Shown here: positions 8,747-17,241 of the stretch, piece after piece | How positions within the stretch are numbered: the stretch's first letter is position 1 | Layout: each line of letters opens with the position of its first letter | From: Thiomonas arsenitoxydans | Lineage (GTDB): Bacteria; Pseudomonadota; Gammaproteobacteria; Burkholderiales; Burkholderiaceae_C | DNA length: 64,000 nt | Assembly: GCF_000253115.1 (NCBI RefSeq) | Contig: NC_014145.1 | Location: forward strand, 3,038,001 to 3,102,000 | Direction: 5' to 3' | Notes under the pieces: model-generated | The model's database searches: none | What the model was told of the DNA's origin: nothing | What the model saw: only the letters and a program-made list of their open reading frames with translations | Program-made: the position numbers and the translations under genes

Positions 8747-9469
8747 ATGGAAACCTCCGACCACATCCTGATCGTCGACGACGACGCCGAGATTCGCCGC
8801 CTGCTGAGCGCTTATCTGCAGAAGAACGGCTTGCGCGTGACGGCTGTTGGCGATGGGAAGGCCATGGAGCGCGCGCTGCTGGCCTCCGGCGTCGACCTGA
8901 TCGTGCTCGACCTGATGCTGCCAGGCGACGACGGCCTGACCCTGTGCCGAAACTTGCGCGCCAAGTCCGACATTCCCATCCTGATGCTGACGGCGCGCGG
9001 CGAGGAAACCGATCGCATCGTCGGTCTGGAAATGGGTGCCGACGACTATCTGCCCAAGCCCTTCAGCGCGCGCGAGTTGCTGGCGCGCATCAAGGTCATC
9101 CTGCGTCGTGCCCGCAGCCTGCCGCGCAATCTTCAGCCGGAAGAGGCGCGCCAGGTGCGCTTCGCCGGCTGGACCCTCGACACCGCGCATCGCCACCTGG
9201 TTTCGCCCGCCGGCGTGGTGGTCGCGCTGAGCGGCGCCGAGTACCGGCTGCTGCGGGTTTTTCTGAGTCACCCGAACCGGGTGCTCAACCGCGACCAGTT
9301 GGTCGATCTGACGCAGGGCCGTGAGGCCGATCCGCTCGATCGCAGCATCGACGTGCAGGTCAGCCGCTTGCGCCAGCGCCTGGGCGACGACCCGCGCGAC
9401 CCCGCCCTGATCAAGACCGTGCGCGGCGCCGGCTATGTCTTGTCGGCCCCGGTCGAGGGAACGGCTTGA
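8747..9469 (+). CDS. OmpR-family response regulator
   Basis: 240 residues. The receiver domain (1-120) has the acidic pair Asp11-Asp12, phosphoacceptor Asp55 in LIVLDLMLP and the Thr/Lys switch (MLTARGEE, LPKPFSARELLARIK). The C-terminal winged helix (about 140-232) includes LSGAEYRLLRVFLSHPN and TVRGAGYVLSAP. It is co-transcribed with the kinase gene (TGATG overlap) and divergent from the Spy-like gene, suggesting regulation of envelope or metal stress. Confidence 0.92.
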   Translation: METSDHILIVDDDAEIRRLLSAYLQKNGLRVTAVGDGKAMERALLASGVDLIVLDLMLPGDDGLTLCRNLRAKSDIPILMLTARGEETDRIVGLEMGADDYLPKPFSARELLARIKVILRRARSLPRNLQPEEARQVRFAGWTLDTAHRHLVSPAGVVVALSGAEYRLLRVFLSHPNRVLNRDQLVDLTQGREADPLDRSIDVQVSRLRQRLGDDPRDPALIKTVRGAGYVLSAPVEGTA

Positions 9470-10941
9470 TGCGCCTGCTGCCGGCGTCGCTGTTCGGGCG
9501 GATGATGCTGATCCTGTTCAGCGGCCTGGTGCTCGCCCAGATCCTGAGCGCCTCGATCAATTTCGCCGAGCGCGATCGCCTGCTGTTGCGCAGCAGCGGC
9601 ATGCAGTCGGCGCAGCGCATCGCCGACATCGTCAAGCTGCTCGATTCCCTCGGCCCTGCCGAGCAGCAGCGCATCGTCACCATCCTCAGCGTGCCGCCGC
9701 AGGTGGTAAGACTGGAGGCAGCGCCGCAGGCGCCGAGTGCCGCGGCGCTGGACAACCCGCATGCCGCCATGTTCTCGGCTGCGCTGCATGTCGCGTTAGG
9801 CGATGCGCGGCCGCTGCGGGTTTCCGTCCGGCAGGCCGCGCCGGGCGCCAGGCCATCCGGGCTCGAGTCCGGCCGCCAGGGCATGATGGGCGAACATGCG
9901 GGCATGGCAGCGGCGATGTCGGCAGCCATGCCGGGCATGCCGGGCATGCCGGATATGCAGGCCATGAGGCCCTTCATGGCATCGGGCTTGATGTTCCTGA
10001 CCCAGGTGCAACTGCGCGACGGCAGTTGGGTCGCTTTCGACACCCAGTTGCCACAAGGCCCGGCCAGCACGCCGTGGCGACTGCTGCTGACCCTGTTGGT
10101 GCTGCTGCTGACGGTGCTCGTCCTGTCGTACGCGGCGGTGCGCTGGATGACCCGGCCGCTGGCGGTCCTGGCCTCCGCCGCCGATGCCCTGGGCAAGGAC
10201 ATCAACCGCCCGCCGCTGCCCGAGACCGGGCCGACCGAGGTGAGGCGTGCCGCGCATGCGTTCAACATCATGCAGTCCAGCCTGGTGCGTTTCATTCAGG
10301 ACCGCACCCGCATTTTCGCCGCCATGTCGCACGATCTGAAAACGCCCATCACCCGCATGCGCCTGCGCACCGAACTGCTGGAAGACGCCGACTTGCGCCA
10401 GCGCTTCGACAAGGATTTGCGCGAGATGGAGCTGATGGTGACGCACACGCTGGATTTCATGCGCGGGCTTGAGCCACCCCAAGTGGCGCGGCCGATCGAC
10501 ATCACGGCGCTGCTCGAAAGCCTGCAGGCGGACAACCAGGACATGCACCGCGAGGTTCTCATCGAAGGTCGCGCACGGGCCCCCTATGTCGGCGACCCGG
10601 AGCGGCTCAAACGCTGCATCTCCAACCTGATCGACAACGCCATCCTCTACGGCAGGCAGGCGCGCATCATCGTCGAAGACGGCCCCGCGGCCCTCACCCT
10701 TCGCATCCGGGACCAGGGCCCTGGCATCGCGCCAGACGAACTCGGCAAGGTGTTCGAGCCGTTCTACCGGCTCGAAGCATCGCGCAGCCGCGAGACCGGC
10801 GGCACCGGCCTGGGGCTCGGCATCGCCCGCAACATCGCGCGCGCGGCCGGTGGCGATGTGACCTTGCGCAACCACCCGGATGGCGGCCTGGAGGCCACGT
10901 TGCACCTGCCGCGCAAACCCGGCTATCTGAATGCTTATTGA
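9469..10941 (+). CDS. Sensor histidine kinase with methionine-rich periplasmic domain
   Basis: About 490 residues. ATG 9469 overlaps the regulator stop. TM1 lies near residues 10-30 and TM2 near 203-225, with a HAMP domain after it. The HisKA helix has FAAMSHDLKTPITRMR (His about 288), and the HATPase has NLIDNAILYG, GPGIAPDELGKVFEPF and GTGLGLGIARNI. The periplasmic segment contains an unusual Met-rich run (about 142-180, MSAAMPGMPGMPDMQAM), echoing the Spy-like neighbour. Copper/silver or oxidant sensing is a reasonable inference. Confidence 0.92.
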   Translation: MRLLPASLFGRMMLILFSGLVLAQILSASINFAERDRLLLRSSGMQSAQRIADIVKLLDSLGPAEQQRIVTILSVPPQVVRLEAAPQAPSAAALDNPHAAMFSAALHVALGDARPLRVSVRQAAPGARPSGLESGRQGMMGEHAGMAAAMSAAMPGMPGMPDMQAMRPFMASGLMFLTQVQLRDGSWVAFDTQLPQGPASTPWRLLLTLLVLLLTVLVLSYAAVRWMTRPLAVLASAADALGKDINRPPLPETGPTEVRRAAHAFNIMQSSLVRFIQDRTRIFAAMSHDLKTPITRMRLRTELLEDADLRQRFDKDLREMELMVTHTLDFMRGLEPPQVARPIDITALLESLQADNQDMHREVLIEGRARAPYVGDPERLKRCISNLIDNAILYGRQARIIVEDGPAALTLRIRDQGPGIAPDELGKVFEPFYRLEASRSRETGGTGLGLGIARNIARAAGGDVTLRNHPDGGLEATLHLPRKPGYLNAY

Positions 10942-10950
10942 TTCGGTCCT

Positions 10951-11292
10951 ATGAAGATTGAACTGTCAGCCATTCGGCCGTCCCCGCTGGGACGTGAGCC
11001 GGGTGCCGGGCGTGTACTGAAGCCCGAGCAAGAAGAGCAGACACGTCGCACCATGATCGACAAGCGCCCCGAGCAGTTGAGGATGGATTTCTGCCCAGGG
11101 AGCCGTGCTGCCGTGGACCTGCTCATCGAGCGGCAGCATGGCATCAAGCGCCCGTGCGCACGGTGGGCAAGTACTTGGCACGGTGGGGATTTACCCCCCC
11201 AGAAGCCCATCAAGAAAGCCTACGAGCAACCCACGGATACGAGCTTGATTCATCGCCGCGCCTTGCCACGCCGCATCACCCGGCCGATCTGA
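10951..11292 (+). pseudogene. IS630-type transposase remnant
   Basis: The frame begins MKIELSAIRPSPL and reads GRVLKPEQEEQTRRTMIDKR and GSRAAVDLLIERQHGIK, the N-terminal helix-turn-helix part of IS630-family transposases. From about 11150 to 11200 the family sequence (RTVGKYLARWGFTP) is in a different frame, after which PQKPIKKAYEQ returns to the first frame. Two compensating indels and loss of the catalytic domain make it a dead fragment. Confidence 0.6.
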
Positions 11293-11391
11293 ATTCATCC
11301 GCAGCACATGACATTGGCGACCACACGAACGGCCGGCCGCAAATCCCAAGCCGATCGCCTATCCTGCACGGCCCTTCAGGGATATTTCGCC

Positions 11392-11565
11392 ATGCCATCC
11401 CGACGCATCCCGGTGCTCATCGTCTTCGCCGCGGTCCCTCTTGGCCTGCTGGTCGCCGTCACCCTCGACTGGCTCGAAGAACGCGAGCTGCGACGCGAAG
11501 AACGCCGCGCACGCCTGTCCCGTGCGCAGAACCGCCCAGGGCCTGCGTGGCCGCCGCAGACCTGA
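11392..11565 (+). CDS. Small hypothetical membrane-anchored protein
   Basis: 57 residues: one hydrophobic segment (VLIVFAAVPLGLLVAVTL) and then a strongly charged helix (EERELRREERRARLSRAQ). A weak AGGGA ribosome site precedes ATG 11392. I do not recognise the family. The pattern (short anchor plus amphipathic Arg/Glu helix) is seen in many small membrane proteins. It could also be a chance frame. Confidence 0.35.
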   Translation: MPSRRIPVLIVFAAVPLGLLVAVTLDWLEERELRREERRARLSRAQNRPGPAWPPQT

Positions 11566-11643
11566 ACCGGCCCCCTGAGCGCGACTTGCATCGCGCAGAT
11601 CGCATGCTGTGATGGTGATCACCAACCTTTTCTGGAGATCACC

Positions 11644-12351
11644 ATGCAAACCGATTTCGATTTCGATTCCGACTCTGCTTCCCTCCCGCATGCAGGCCTC
11701 GCTGCTCGGCTGCGCGACCTGACCCTGGCCCTGTTCTGGAGCGACGCCGCAGCCGGCGTGCGCGGGTGCCGGCGCCTGGCACAGCGCGCGGCCCGCGCCG
11801 GCATGCCGCTGCAGCAGGCCCGGCTCCGCGCCACACACCGCCTGCTGGCTGGCATGGTCGTCGTGACGCTGTGCACGCCGCCTCTGGTCATCGCCCTGGC
11901 CGTGGCCGGTCATGTCTTGGTGGGCAGCTCGGCGGAAGGACGCCACCTGCTGCTGGCCCTGAGCCTGGCCATCGGCCTGCTGTACGGCCATGGGGTGCTG
12001 CAACTCGGGCGGGCCGATGCCTGGTGGCGGGCGCTGTATCGCAACGCGGGGATTGCTGTCCAGGCCCTGCCCTTGCGCAGCGTGCTGGCGCCGTGGCGGC
12101 CCGAGGTGCTGGACGCCTCGATCCGGCATCCCTGGACGCAGGCACGCCGCTGGGCCTGGGCTGCGGGGGTCAATTTGCTGACCTGGGTCGGCATCCTGGC
12201 CTGGCTGCCGGCCGACAGCCCCCGACTGGTCAGCTTCTGGCTGGCTGGCCTGGGGGTTCTGAGCATGACCTGGCTGCTCGAGCACCATCACCGCTGGATG
12301 CTCCGGGCAATCGAGGCCTTCATCGCCGCCGACGATGCTGTGTGGCGCTGA
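11644..12351 (+). CDS. Hypothetical integral membrane protein
   Basis: 235 residues with GGAG eight bases before ATG 11644. An acidic start is followed by an amphipathic region and about four hydrophobic segments (LLAGMVVVTLCTPPLVIALAV, LLLALSLAIGLLYG, NLLTWVGILAWL, FWLAGLGVLSMTWLL). No conserved motif is recognised. No operon partner; the small protein gene upstream is 79 bp away. Confidence 0.6.
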   Translation: MQTDFDFDSDSASLPHAGLAARLRDLTLALFWSDAAAGVRGCRRLAQRAARAGMPLQQARLRATHRLLAGMVVVTLCTPPLVIALAVAGHVLVGSSAEGRHLLLALSLAIGLLYGHGVLQLGRADAWWRALYRNAGIAVQALPLRSVLAPWRPEVLDASIRHPWTQARRWAWAAGVNLLTWVGILAWLPADSPRLVSFWLAGLGVLSMTWLLEHHHRWMLRAIEAFIAADDAVWR

Positions 12352-12889
12352 ACCCGTTGATTTTCGTCGCGCGGCGTCTGCCATGCATCTTCCGAAACGA
12401 CCTCTCCATGAGGACGATGACCTGGCTCCGGACGCGCTCGCGGTGCGTCCGCAAGGTTGCCCACGTCATCCGGAGATTCGCATGTGTGAAGACCGTCCCT
12501 CCGCTCTGTTGATCCCGCTCGTTGCCGCAGGCGCCCGCAGCGCAGCGTCCACCCGCAGCGGCAGACGCTTCGTGCTCGTCGTCGGGCACGAGCGTCAACC
12601 GATCAGCCAGCGCTGGCGCGCAAACTCGAATGCGAGGGCTATATCCGGCCCCTGTGCCGATGGAGCGGCAAGACCCTTGGTTGTCCAGCACCTGAGGCGC
12701 CGTGCGGGCGAGGTGATCGCCCGAAGGCCGATCCACGCGCGCGCCCCTGACCAGGGTACGAATGCGAAAAAACACGTCGACGATCTCACTGTTGCATCCG
12801 ATTGCATCTTTGGCTCTTGCCTTCATGGGCCTGACACGCGCGATACCTAGCGTACGAGTTCCCAGTTGTGCCACTCATCGGAGGAATCC
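12352..12889. other. Non-coding or decayed stretch
   Basis: 538 bp between the membrane protein and the phosphoesterase. Open frames exist on both strands, but none has a ribosome site, a recognisable domain or convincing composition. The last 20 bases hold the ribosome site (GAGGA) of the next gene. Confidence 0.4.
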
Positions 12890-13933
12890 ATGAATCTCAA
12901 GTTTGGAAAGACTTTGCTCGCCGCTGCAATGCTGTCCCTTGCCGTTTCTGCCAGCGCTGATGCAATGCATGGCCGTGACCACGAGCGCGAAATTCCGCGG
13001 TTCGACCACGTCTTCATCATCATGATGGAAAACACCGGTGCCCAGAACGTGGTTGGCAATCCCCAGATGCCAATGATCAACCGCCTGATCAACACCTTCG
13101 GCTACGCCGACAACTACTACGGTGTCACCCACCCGAGTTTGCCCAACTACGTGGCCGCGATTTCGGGCTCGAACTGGTGGAGCCAGAGCGACGATCCGAC
13201 ACAGCAGTTCAATCACAGCAACATCGTCGATTCCCTGAATGCGCGCCACATCTCTTGGGCGGCGTACATGCAATCGATCCCCTATGCGGGATTCACGGGG
13301 CAGTTTTCTGCTGGGGGTGCAAGCTCTGCTTTGTACGTCCTCAAGCATGATCCATTCATGCTGTTCAAGAACGTCTACGCCAACCCGCAGGAAGCATCGC
13401 ATGTTCAGCCGCTTCGAAATCTGACCCAAGCCCTTCGTATCAGTGATGTTGCCAAGTATGTTTGGATCACCCCTGACGTTTGTCATGACATGCACGGCAT
13501 GTCAGGTTCAGCGTGCCCCTACAGCAACACCCAACTGCTCTACAGCCAGGGCGACGCATTCGTTGGTCAGATGGTCAAGGCGATCATGCAGTCGCCGATC
13601 TGGAACAACGGCAACAACGTCATCTTCATCACCTGGGACGAGGGCGACTACGACGGAAACACGGCTAACGGAGGCTGGGCCAATACTCAGGGCGCTCCGG
13701 ACAGCCCTATTTTGCAACCGGGTGCGCAGGTCTTCCCACAAGGTGGCGTCTACGGGGGAGCCAATGTGCCGCTGATCGCGATTTCCAGCATGCATCCATA
13801 TCACATGGTGGATCATCAGGCGACGAATCACTATTCGATGCTCAAGACGATCGAGGAGTCGTGGGACCTTCCCTTGCTCGCCTTCACCAGCGACGACCAG
13901 GTGAGTGACTTAGCCTCATTCTTTGCAAACTGA
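12890..13933 (+). CDS. Secreted phosphoesterase (acid phosphatase/phospholipase C-like)
   Basis: 347 residues. ATG 12890 follows GAGGA at good spacing and begins a signal peptide (MNLKFGKTLLAAAMLSLAVS, cleaved near ASA). FDHVFIIMMENTG is the metal-binding start of the PF04185 phosphoesterase family, with THPSLPNYVAAISGS as the nucleophile region and FITWDEGDYDG and SMHPYH as later metal ligands. It would hydrolyse phosphate esters in the periplasm or outside the cell. Its lower GC than its neighbours hints at separate acquisition. It appears monocistronic. Confidence 0.8.
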   Translation: MNLKFGKTLLAAAMLSLAVSASADAMHGRDHEREIPRFDHVFIIMMENTGAQNVVGNPQMPMINRLINTFGYADNYYGVTHPSLPNYVAAISGSNWWSQSDDPTQQFNHSNIVDSLNARHISWAAYMQSIPYAGFTGQFSAGGASSALYVLKHDPFMLFKNVYANPQEASHVQPLRNLTQALRISDVAKYVWITPDVCHDMHGMSGSACPYSNTQLLYSQGDAFVGQMVKAIMQSPIWNNGNNVIFITWDEGDYDGNTANGGWANTQGAPDSPILQPGAQVFPQGGVYGGANVPLIAISSMHPYHMVDHQATNHYSMLKTIEESWDLPLLAFTSDDQVSDLASFFAN

Positions 13934-14035
13934 TACGCCGATCTATCCGCCCTTGAACAGGGAGCTTCTTGCTTTCCATTCGGGGCGAATCGGCAATGTC
14001 GGCATGGAGTGTCTATCCAGCCAACTTCCTTATGC

Positions 14036-14602
14036 TCACTCCAACGCTCGCGGCGTCCAGCTTGGTGGTAACGCGCGACACCATGTGCATGATGCAAAGC
14101 TGCACCAGGAACTCGGGGAACAGCCGGAGACACCGTCCACCAAGTTGACTGGCCCAAACTTCGGGCCATCCCAAGTGATTTTGGGCGTCATGCATGCCTT
14201 CAGTTCATCTGGCACATCGACCTCCTCGCCGAGCTTCGATGCGACGTAGCAGCGCATCGCGGCGATGTTGTTGACAGCTTGCTGGATCAAAATCTTACAG
14301 TCCAACAGGCGACCCTTGATCACGTCATCGACGTAGATCAGCTTGTCGTTGGCGCTGATGCCGCCAACGAACAGATCGTTGACCCGATGGTGGTGCCCAA
14401 CGATTTCCGCGCAGAACCCCGTGTCCAGGGATAAAGGCCGCTCACAACTTGGATACATGGCCGCAGTCCATCTTGAGGTTTTATTTCCTTGCTTATATCG
14501 CTTGGCATCTATCGGTATGAGAAGACTGTCGTTTGCTTTGGTGCGGCCCGTCCCTAGGATTCGACCGTCATCATCAACCCCAGAAAAGCTCCACTGATGC
14601 AT
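14036..14602 (-). CDS. Hypothetical protein, possibly frameshifted near its 3' end
   Basis: Unrecognised 188-residue frame. Residues ~85-150 (VIKGRLLDCKILIQQAVNN and CYVASKLGEEVDVPDELK) have codon use like a real gene. After about 14160 the reading becomes Cys/Ser/Trp-rich and implausible, while another frame (to 14013) continues sensibly (FPEFLVQLCIMHMVSRVTTK). A single-base lesion is likely. The start overlaps the TSUP gene start on the other strand, so the true N-terminus may be shorter. Confidence 0.35.
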   Translation of the reverse strand: MHQWSFSGVDDDGRILGTGRTKANDSLLIPIDAKRYKQGNKTSRWTAAMYPSCERPLSLDTGFCAEIVGHHHRVNDLFVGGISANDKLIYVDDVIKGRLLDCKILIQQAVNNIAAMRCYVASKLGEEVDVPDELKACMTPKITWDGPKFGPVNLVDGVSGCSPSSWCSFASCTWCRALPPSWTPRALE

Positions 14603-15364
14603 GCCCAAGCCACTCTTTTCGGCCTCGCCGCGGGCGCCCTGATCGGCGCCACGGGGGTTGGCGCGGGCTCGTTGGTGACGCCATTGCTGCTCGGCGTGTT
14701 CCGGCTCGACCTGCCCGTGGCGATCGGCACCGATCTGTGGTTCGCCGCGCTGACCAAGCTATCCGGGGCCGTGGCGCACCACCGCCATGGGCATGTGGAT
14801 CGCCGCATTGCCGGGCTGATGCTCGCCGGCAGCCTGCCCGCGGCGCTCGCCACCCTCGTGGCGATGCATGCCTCGGGTGCGGACAAGGCCTGGTTCGGCG
14901 TGCTCAGCCTGGCCCTCGGCGCCGCCTTGCTGCTGACCGCCGCCGCGGTGATGTCACGCGGGTTCTGGCAGCGGCTGGCGCTGCGGCTCGAAGCGCGCTT
15001 GCCGCCGTCGCGCAAGCCGGGCTTGACCATCGCCCTCGGTGCGGTGCTGGGGGTGCTGGTCACGCTGAGTTCGGTCGGTGCCGGTGCCATCGGCTCGCTC
15101 TGCATCCTCCTGCTTTATCCGCGTTTGACGGCGCGGCAACTGGTCGGCACCGACATCGCCCATGCCGTGCCGCTGACCCTGGTGGCGGGCATCGGCCATG
15201 CGGCGCTGGGCCATGTCGATTGGCCGCTGGTGCTGGCGCTGCTGGTCGGCTCGGTTCCAGGCATCTGGCTCGGCGCCCAACTCACCCGTTTTCTTCCCGA
15301 GCGCATGACCCGCGTGCTGCTCTCGGCCACGCTGGCGTTCGCCGGCTTCAAGATCATTGCCTGA
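14597..15364 (+). CDS. TSUP (TauE/SafE) family sulfite/sulfur-anion exporter
   Basis: 255 residues, almost all membrane helices, with the two family repeats: GLAAGALIGATGVGAGSLVT near the N-terminus and GAVLGVLVTLSSVGAGAIGS about 140 residues later. TauE/SafE proteins move sulfite, sulfonates or sulfoacetate across the inner membrane. It heads the sulfate-assimilation operon and sits 5 bp upstream of sulfite reductase, so protection from excess sulfite is the likely role. Confidence 0.85.
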   Translation: MHAQATLFGLAAGALIGATGVGAGSLVTPLLLGVFRLDLPVAIGTDLWFAALTKLSGAVAHHRHGHVDRRIAGLMLAGSLPAALATLVAMHASGADKAWFGVLSLALGAALLLTAAAVMSRGFWQRLALRLEARLPPSRKPGLTIALGAVLGVLVTLSSVGAGAIGSLCILLLYPRLTARQLVGTDIAHAVPLTLVAGIGHAALGHVDWPLVLALLVGSVPGIWLGAQLTRFLPERMTRVLLSATLAFAGFKIIA

Positions 15365-15369
15365 GCGCC

Positions 15370-17229
15370 ATGTACCAGTACACCGATTTCGACCGCCGCT
15401 TCATTCGCGCCCGTGCCGCCCAATACCGCGACCAGCTCGAGCGCCATCTGGCCGGCAGCCTGAGCGACGAGGAGTTCAAGCCGCTGCGCCTGCAAAACGG
15501 CTGGTACATCCAGCGCCATGCGCCCATGCTGCGCGTGGCCATTCCCTACGGCGCGCTGGCGAGCCAGCAATTGCGCGCCCTGGCCGACATCGCCGAGGAA
15601 TACGACCGTGGCTACGGCCACTTCACCACGCGCCAGAACCTGCAGTACAACTGGATCGCCCTGGCCGACAGCGCCGACGTCATGGACCGCCTCGCCGCGG
15701 TGGACATGCATGGCATCCAGACCAGCGGCAACTGCGTGCGCAACATCAGCAGCGATGTGTTCGCCGGCATCGCGCCGGACGAAATCGTCGATCCGCGGCC
15801 GTTCTGCGAGATCCTGCGCCAGTGGAGCACCCTGCACCCCGAGTTCGCCTACCTGCCGCGCAAGTTCAAGATCGCCGTGAGCGGCGCGCGCGAAGACCGC
15901 GTCGCCGCCGGCTGGTACGACATCGGCCTGCAGGCACTGAGCGACGAGCACGGCCAGATCGGCTTTCGCGTGCAGGTGGGCGGCGGCATGGGGCGCACGC
16001 CGATGATCGGCGACGTCATTCGCGATTTTCTGCCCTGGCAGCAGTTGCTGGTGTACGTCGAGGCCATCCTGCGCGTCTACAACAGCTATGGGCGGCGCGA
16101 CAACATCTGGAAGGCACGCATCAAGATGCTGGTGAAGGCCGAAGGCGCGCGCTTCACCGCGGCGGTCGAGCGCGAGTTCGCCGACATCCTGCAGCGCGAT
16201 CCGGGCGGAGACGCACACCTCATCCCCCTGCACGAACTCAACCGCGTGGCTACGCAGTTTGCGCCGCCGCACGGTGTGCGGCCGGATGCGCCGGATGCGA
16301 CCGCTGCCCTTGCCACAGCGCCCGCGCACGAGCCGGCATACCTGCGTTGGCTGCAGCGCAACGTGCACACCCACCGCGTCCCCGGCCTGCGCGCCGCGAC
16401 CCTGTCGCTCAAGCGCGCGGGCCAGGCGCCGGGCGACGTCACGGCGCAGCAGATGCGCGCCGCCGCCGACCTCGCCGAGCGCTACAGCCTCGGCGAACTG
16501 CGCGTGAGCCACGAGCAGAACCTGGTGCTGCCCTGGGTGAGCGCCGCCGCCCTGCATGCGCTGTGGCGGGATGCGCGGAAGGCCGGCTTCGCCACGCCCA
16601 ACATCGGCCTGCTGACCGACATGATCGCCTGCCCCGGCGGCGATTTCTGCTCCCTGGCGAATGCCCGCTCCATTCCCATCGCGGCCGCCATCATCGAGCG
16701 TTACACCGATCTCGACGAACTGTTCGACATCGGCGACATCGACCTCAACATCAGCGGCTGCATCAATTCCTGCGGCCATCACCACAGCGGCCACATCGGC
16801 ATCCTCGGTGTCGACAAGGACGGTGCCGAGTGGTACCAGATCACCGTTGGCGGCGGCGATGGATCGGAGCTTGGCGGTGCGGCCTTGCCCGGCAAGATCA
16901 TCGGCCCCTCGTTCGCGGCCGAGGAAGTGCCGGATGTGGTCGAGGCGCTGATCGCCCTGTATCTGCGGCAGCGTCAGCCCGGCGAGCTGTTCGTGGCCTT
17001 CGCCCGCCGCGTCGGTGCGCAGCCGTTCAAGGCTGCGGCCGATGCCGTGCGCCGCGCGACCGCGACACCGGAACACCCCCAGGCCGCTGCCCCGCAGCAG
17101 TCCGCACCCGAAGGAGATGCGAAAACTCCGGGCGGCCGACCGGCTTCGCATGAGCGTCCCCAAGGTCAGCTAGCCGACCCGCCATCCATGGGGGTCAAGA
17201 AAACTTGGGGCGGCCCTGCGTTTTCTTGA
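15370..17229 (+). CDS. Siroheme/[4Fe-4S] sulfite reductase (hemoprotein, ferredoxin-dependent type)
   Basis: 619 residues from ATG 15370; the frame is open far upstream, but that part lies inside the TSUP gene. Two ferredoxin-like half-domains are present (N-terminal RLQNGWYIQRHAPMLRVAIP, GHFTTRQNLQYNWI). Cluster ligands are CPGGDFC and, ~40 residues on, GCINSCGHH (pattern C-x5-C...C-x3-C), which also bind siroheme. It reduces sulfite to sulfide. SUMT, ferredoxin and ferredoxin-NADP reductase in the same operon supply siroheme and electrons. The last ~40 residues, including the stop codon, derive from an interspersed repeat and are not family sequence. Confidence 0.9.
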   Translation: MYQYTDFDRRFIRARAAQYRDQLERHLAGSLSDEEFKPLRLQNGWYIQRHAPMLRVAIPYGALASQQLRALADIAEEYDRGYGHFTTRQNLQYNWIALADSADVMDRLAAVDMHGIQTSGNCVRNISSDVFAGIAPDEIVDPRPFCEILRQWSTLHPEFAYLPRKFKIAVSGAREDRVAAGWYDIGLQALSDEHGQIGFRVQVGGGMGRTPMIGDVIRDFLPWQQLLVYVEAILRVYNSYGRRDNIWKARIKMLVKAEGARFTAAVEREFADILQRDPGGDAHLIPLHELNRVATQFAPPHGVRPDAPDATAALATAPAHEPAYLRWLQRNVHTHRVPGLRAATLSLKRAGQAPGDVTAQQMRAAADLAERYSLGELRVSHEQNLVLPWVSAAALHALWRDARKAGFATPNIGLLTDMIACPGGDFCSLANARSIPIAAAIIERYTDLDELFDIGDIDLNISGCINSCGHHHSGHIGILGVDKDGAEWYQITVGGGDGSELGGAALPGKIIGPSFAAEEVPDVVEALIALYLRQRQPGELFVAFARRVGAQPFKAAADAVRRATATPEHPQAAAPQQSAPEGDAKTPGGRPASHERPQGQLADPPSMGVKKTWGGPAFS

Positions 17230-17240
17230 GGATCTCCGCG
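17180..17240 (+). repeat. Interspersed GC-rich repeat, copy 1 (ends the sulfite reductase gene)
   Basis: Contains GGGGTCAAGAAAACTTGGGG, CGGCCCTGCG and TTTTCTTGAG in that order, the same order as the reverse complement of copy 3 at 17761-17850. The sulfite reductase stop codon TGA is part of the repeat. Confidence 0.65.
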
Positions 17241-17241
17241 C

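Noticed and set aside
12335..12850. 171-codon frame after the membrane protein
   Set aside because: It overlaps the upstream gene end, has no ribosome site and looks non-coding in composition.
14533..15369. N-terminal extension of sulfite reductase by 279 residues
   Set aside because: The frame is open but lies inside the TSUP gene; homology starts at MYQYTDFDRRF (15370).
15115..17163. 682-codon minus-strand frame opposite sulfite reductase
   Set aside because: Shadow frame; the plus-strand gene has cluster motifs and operon overlaps.
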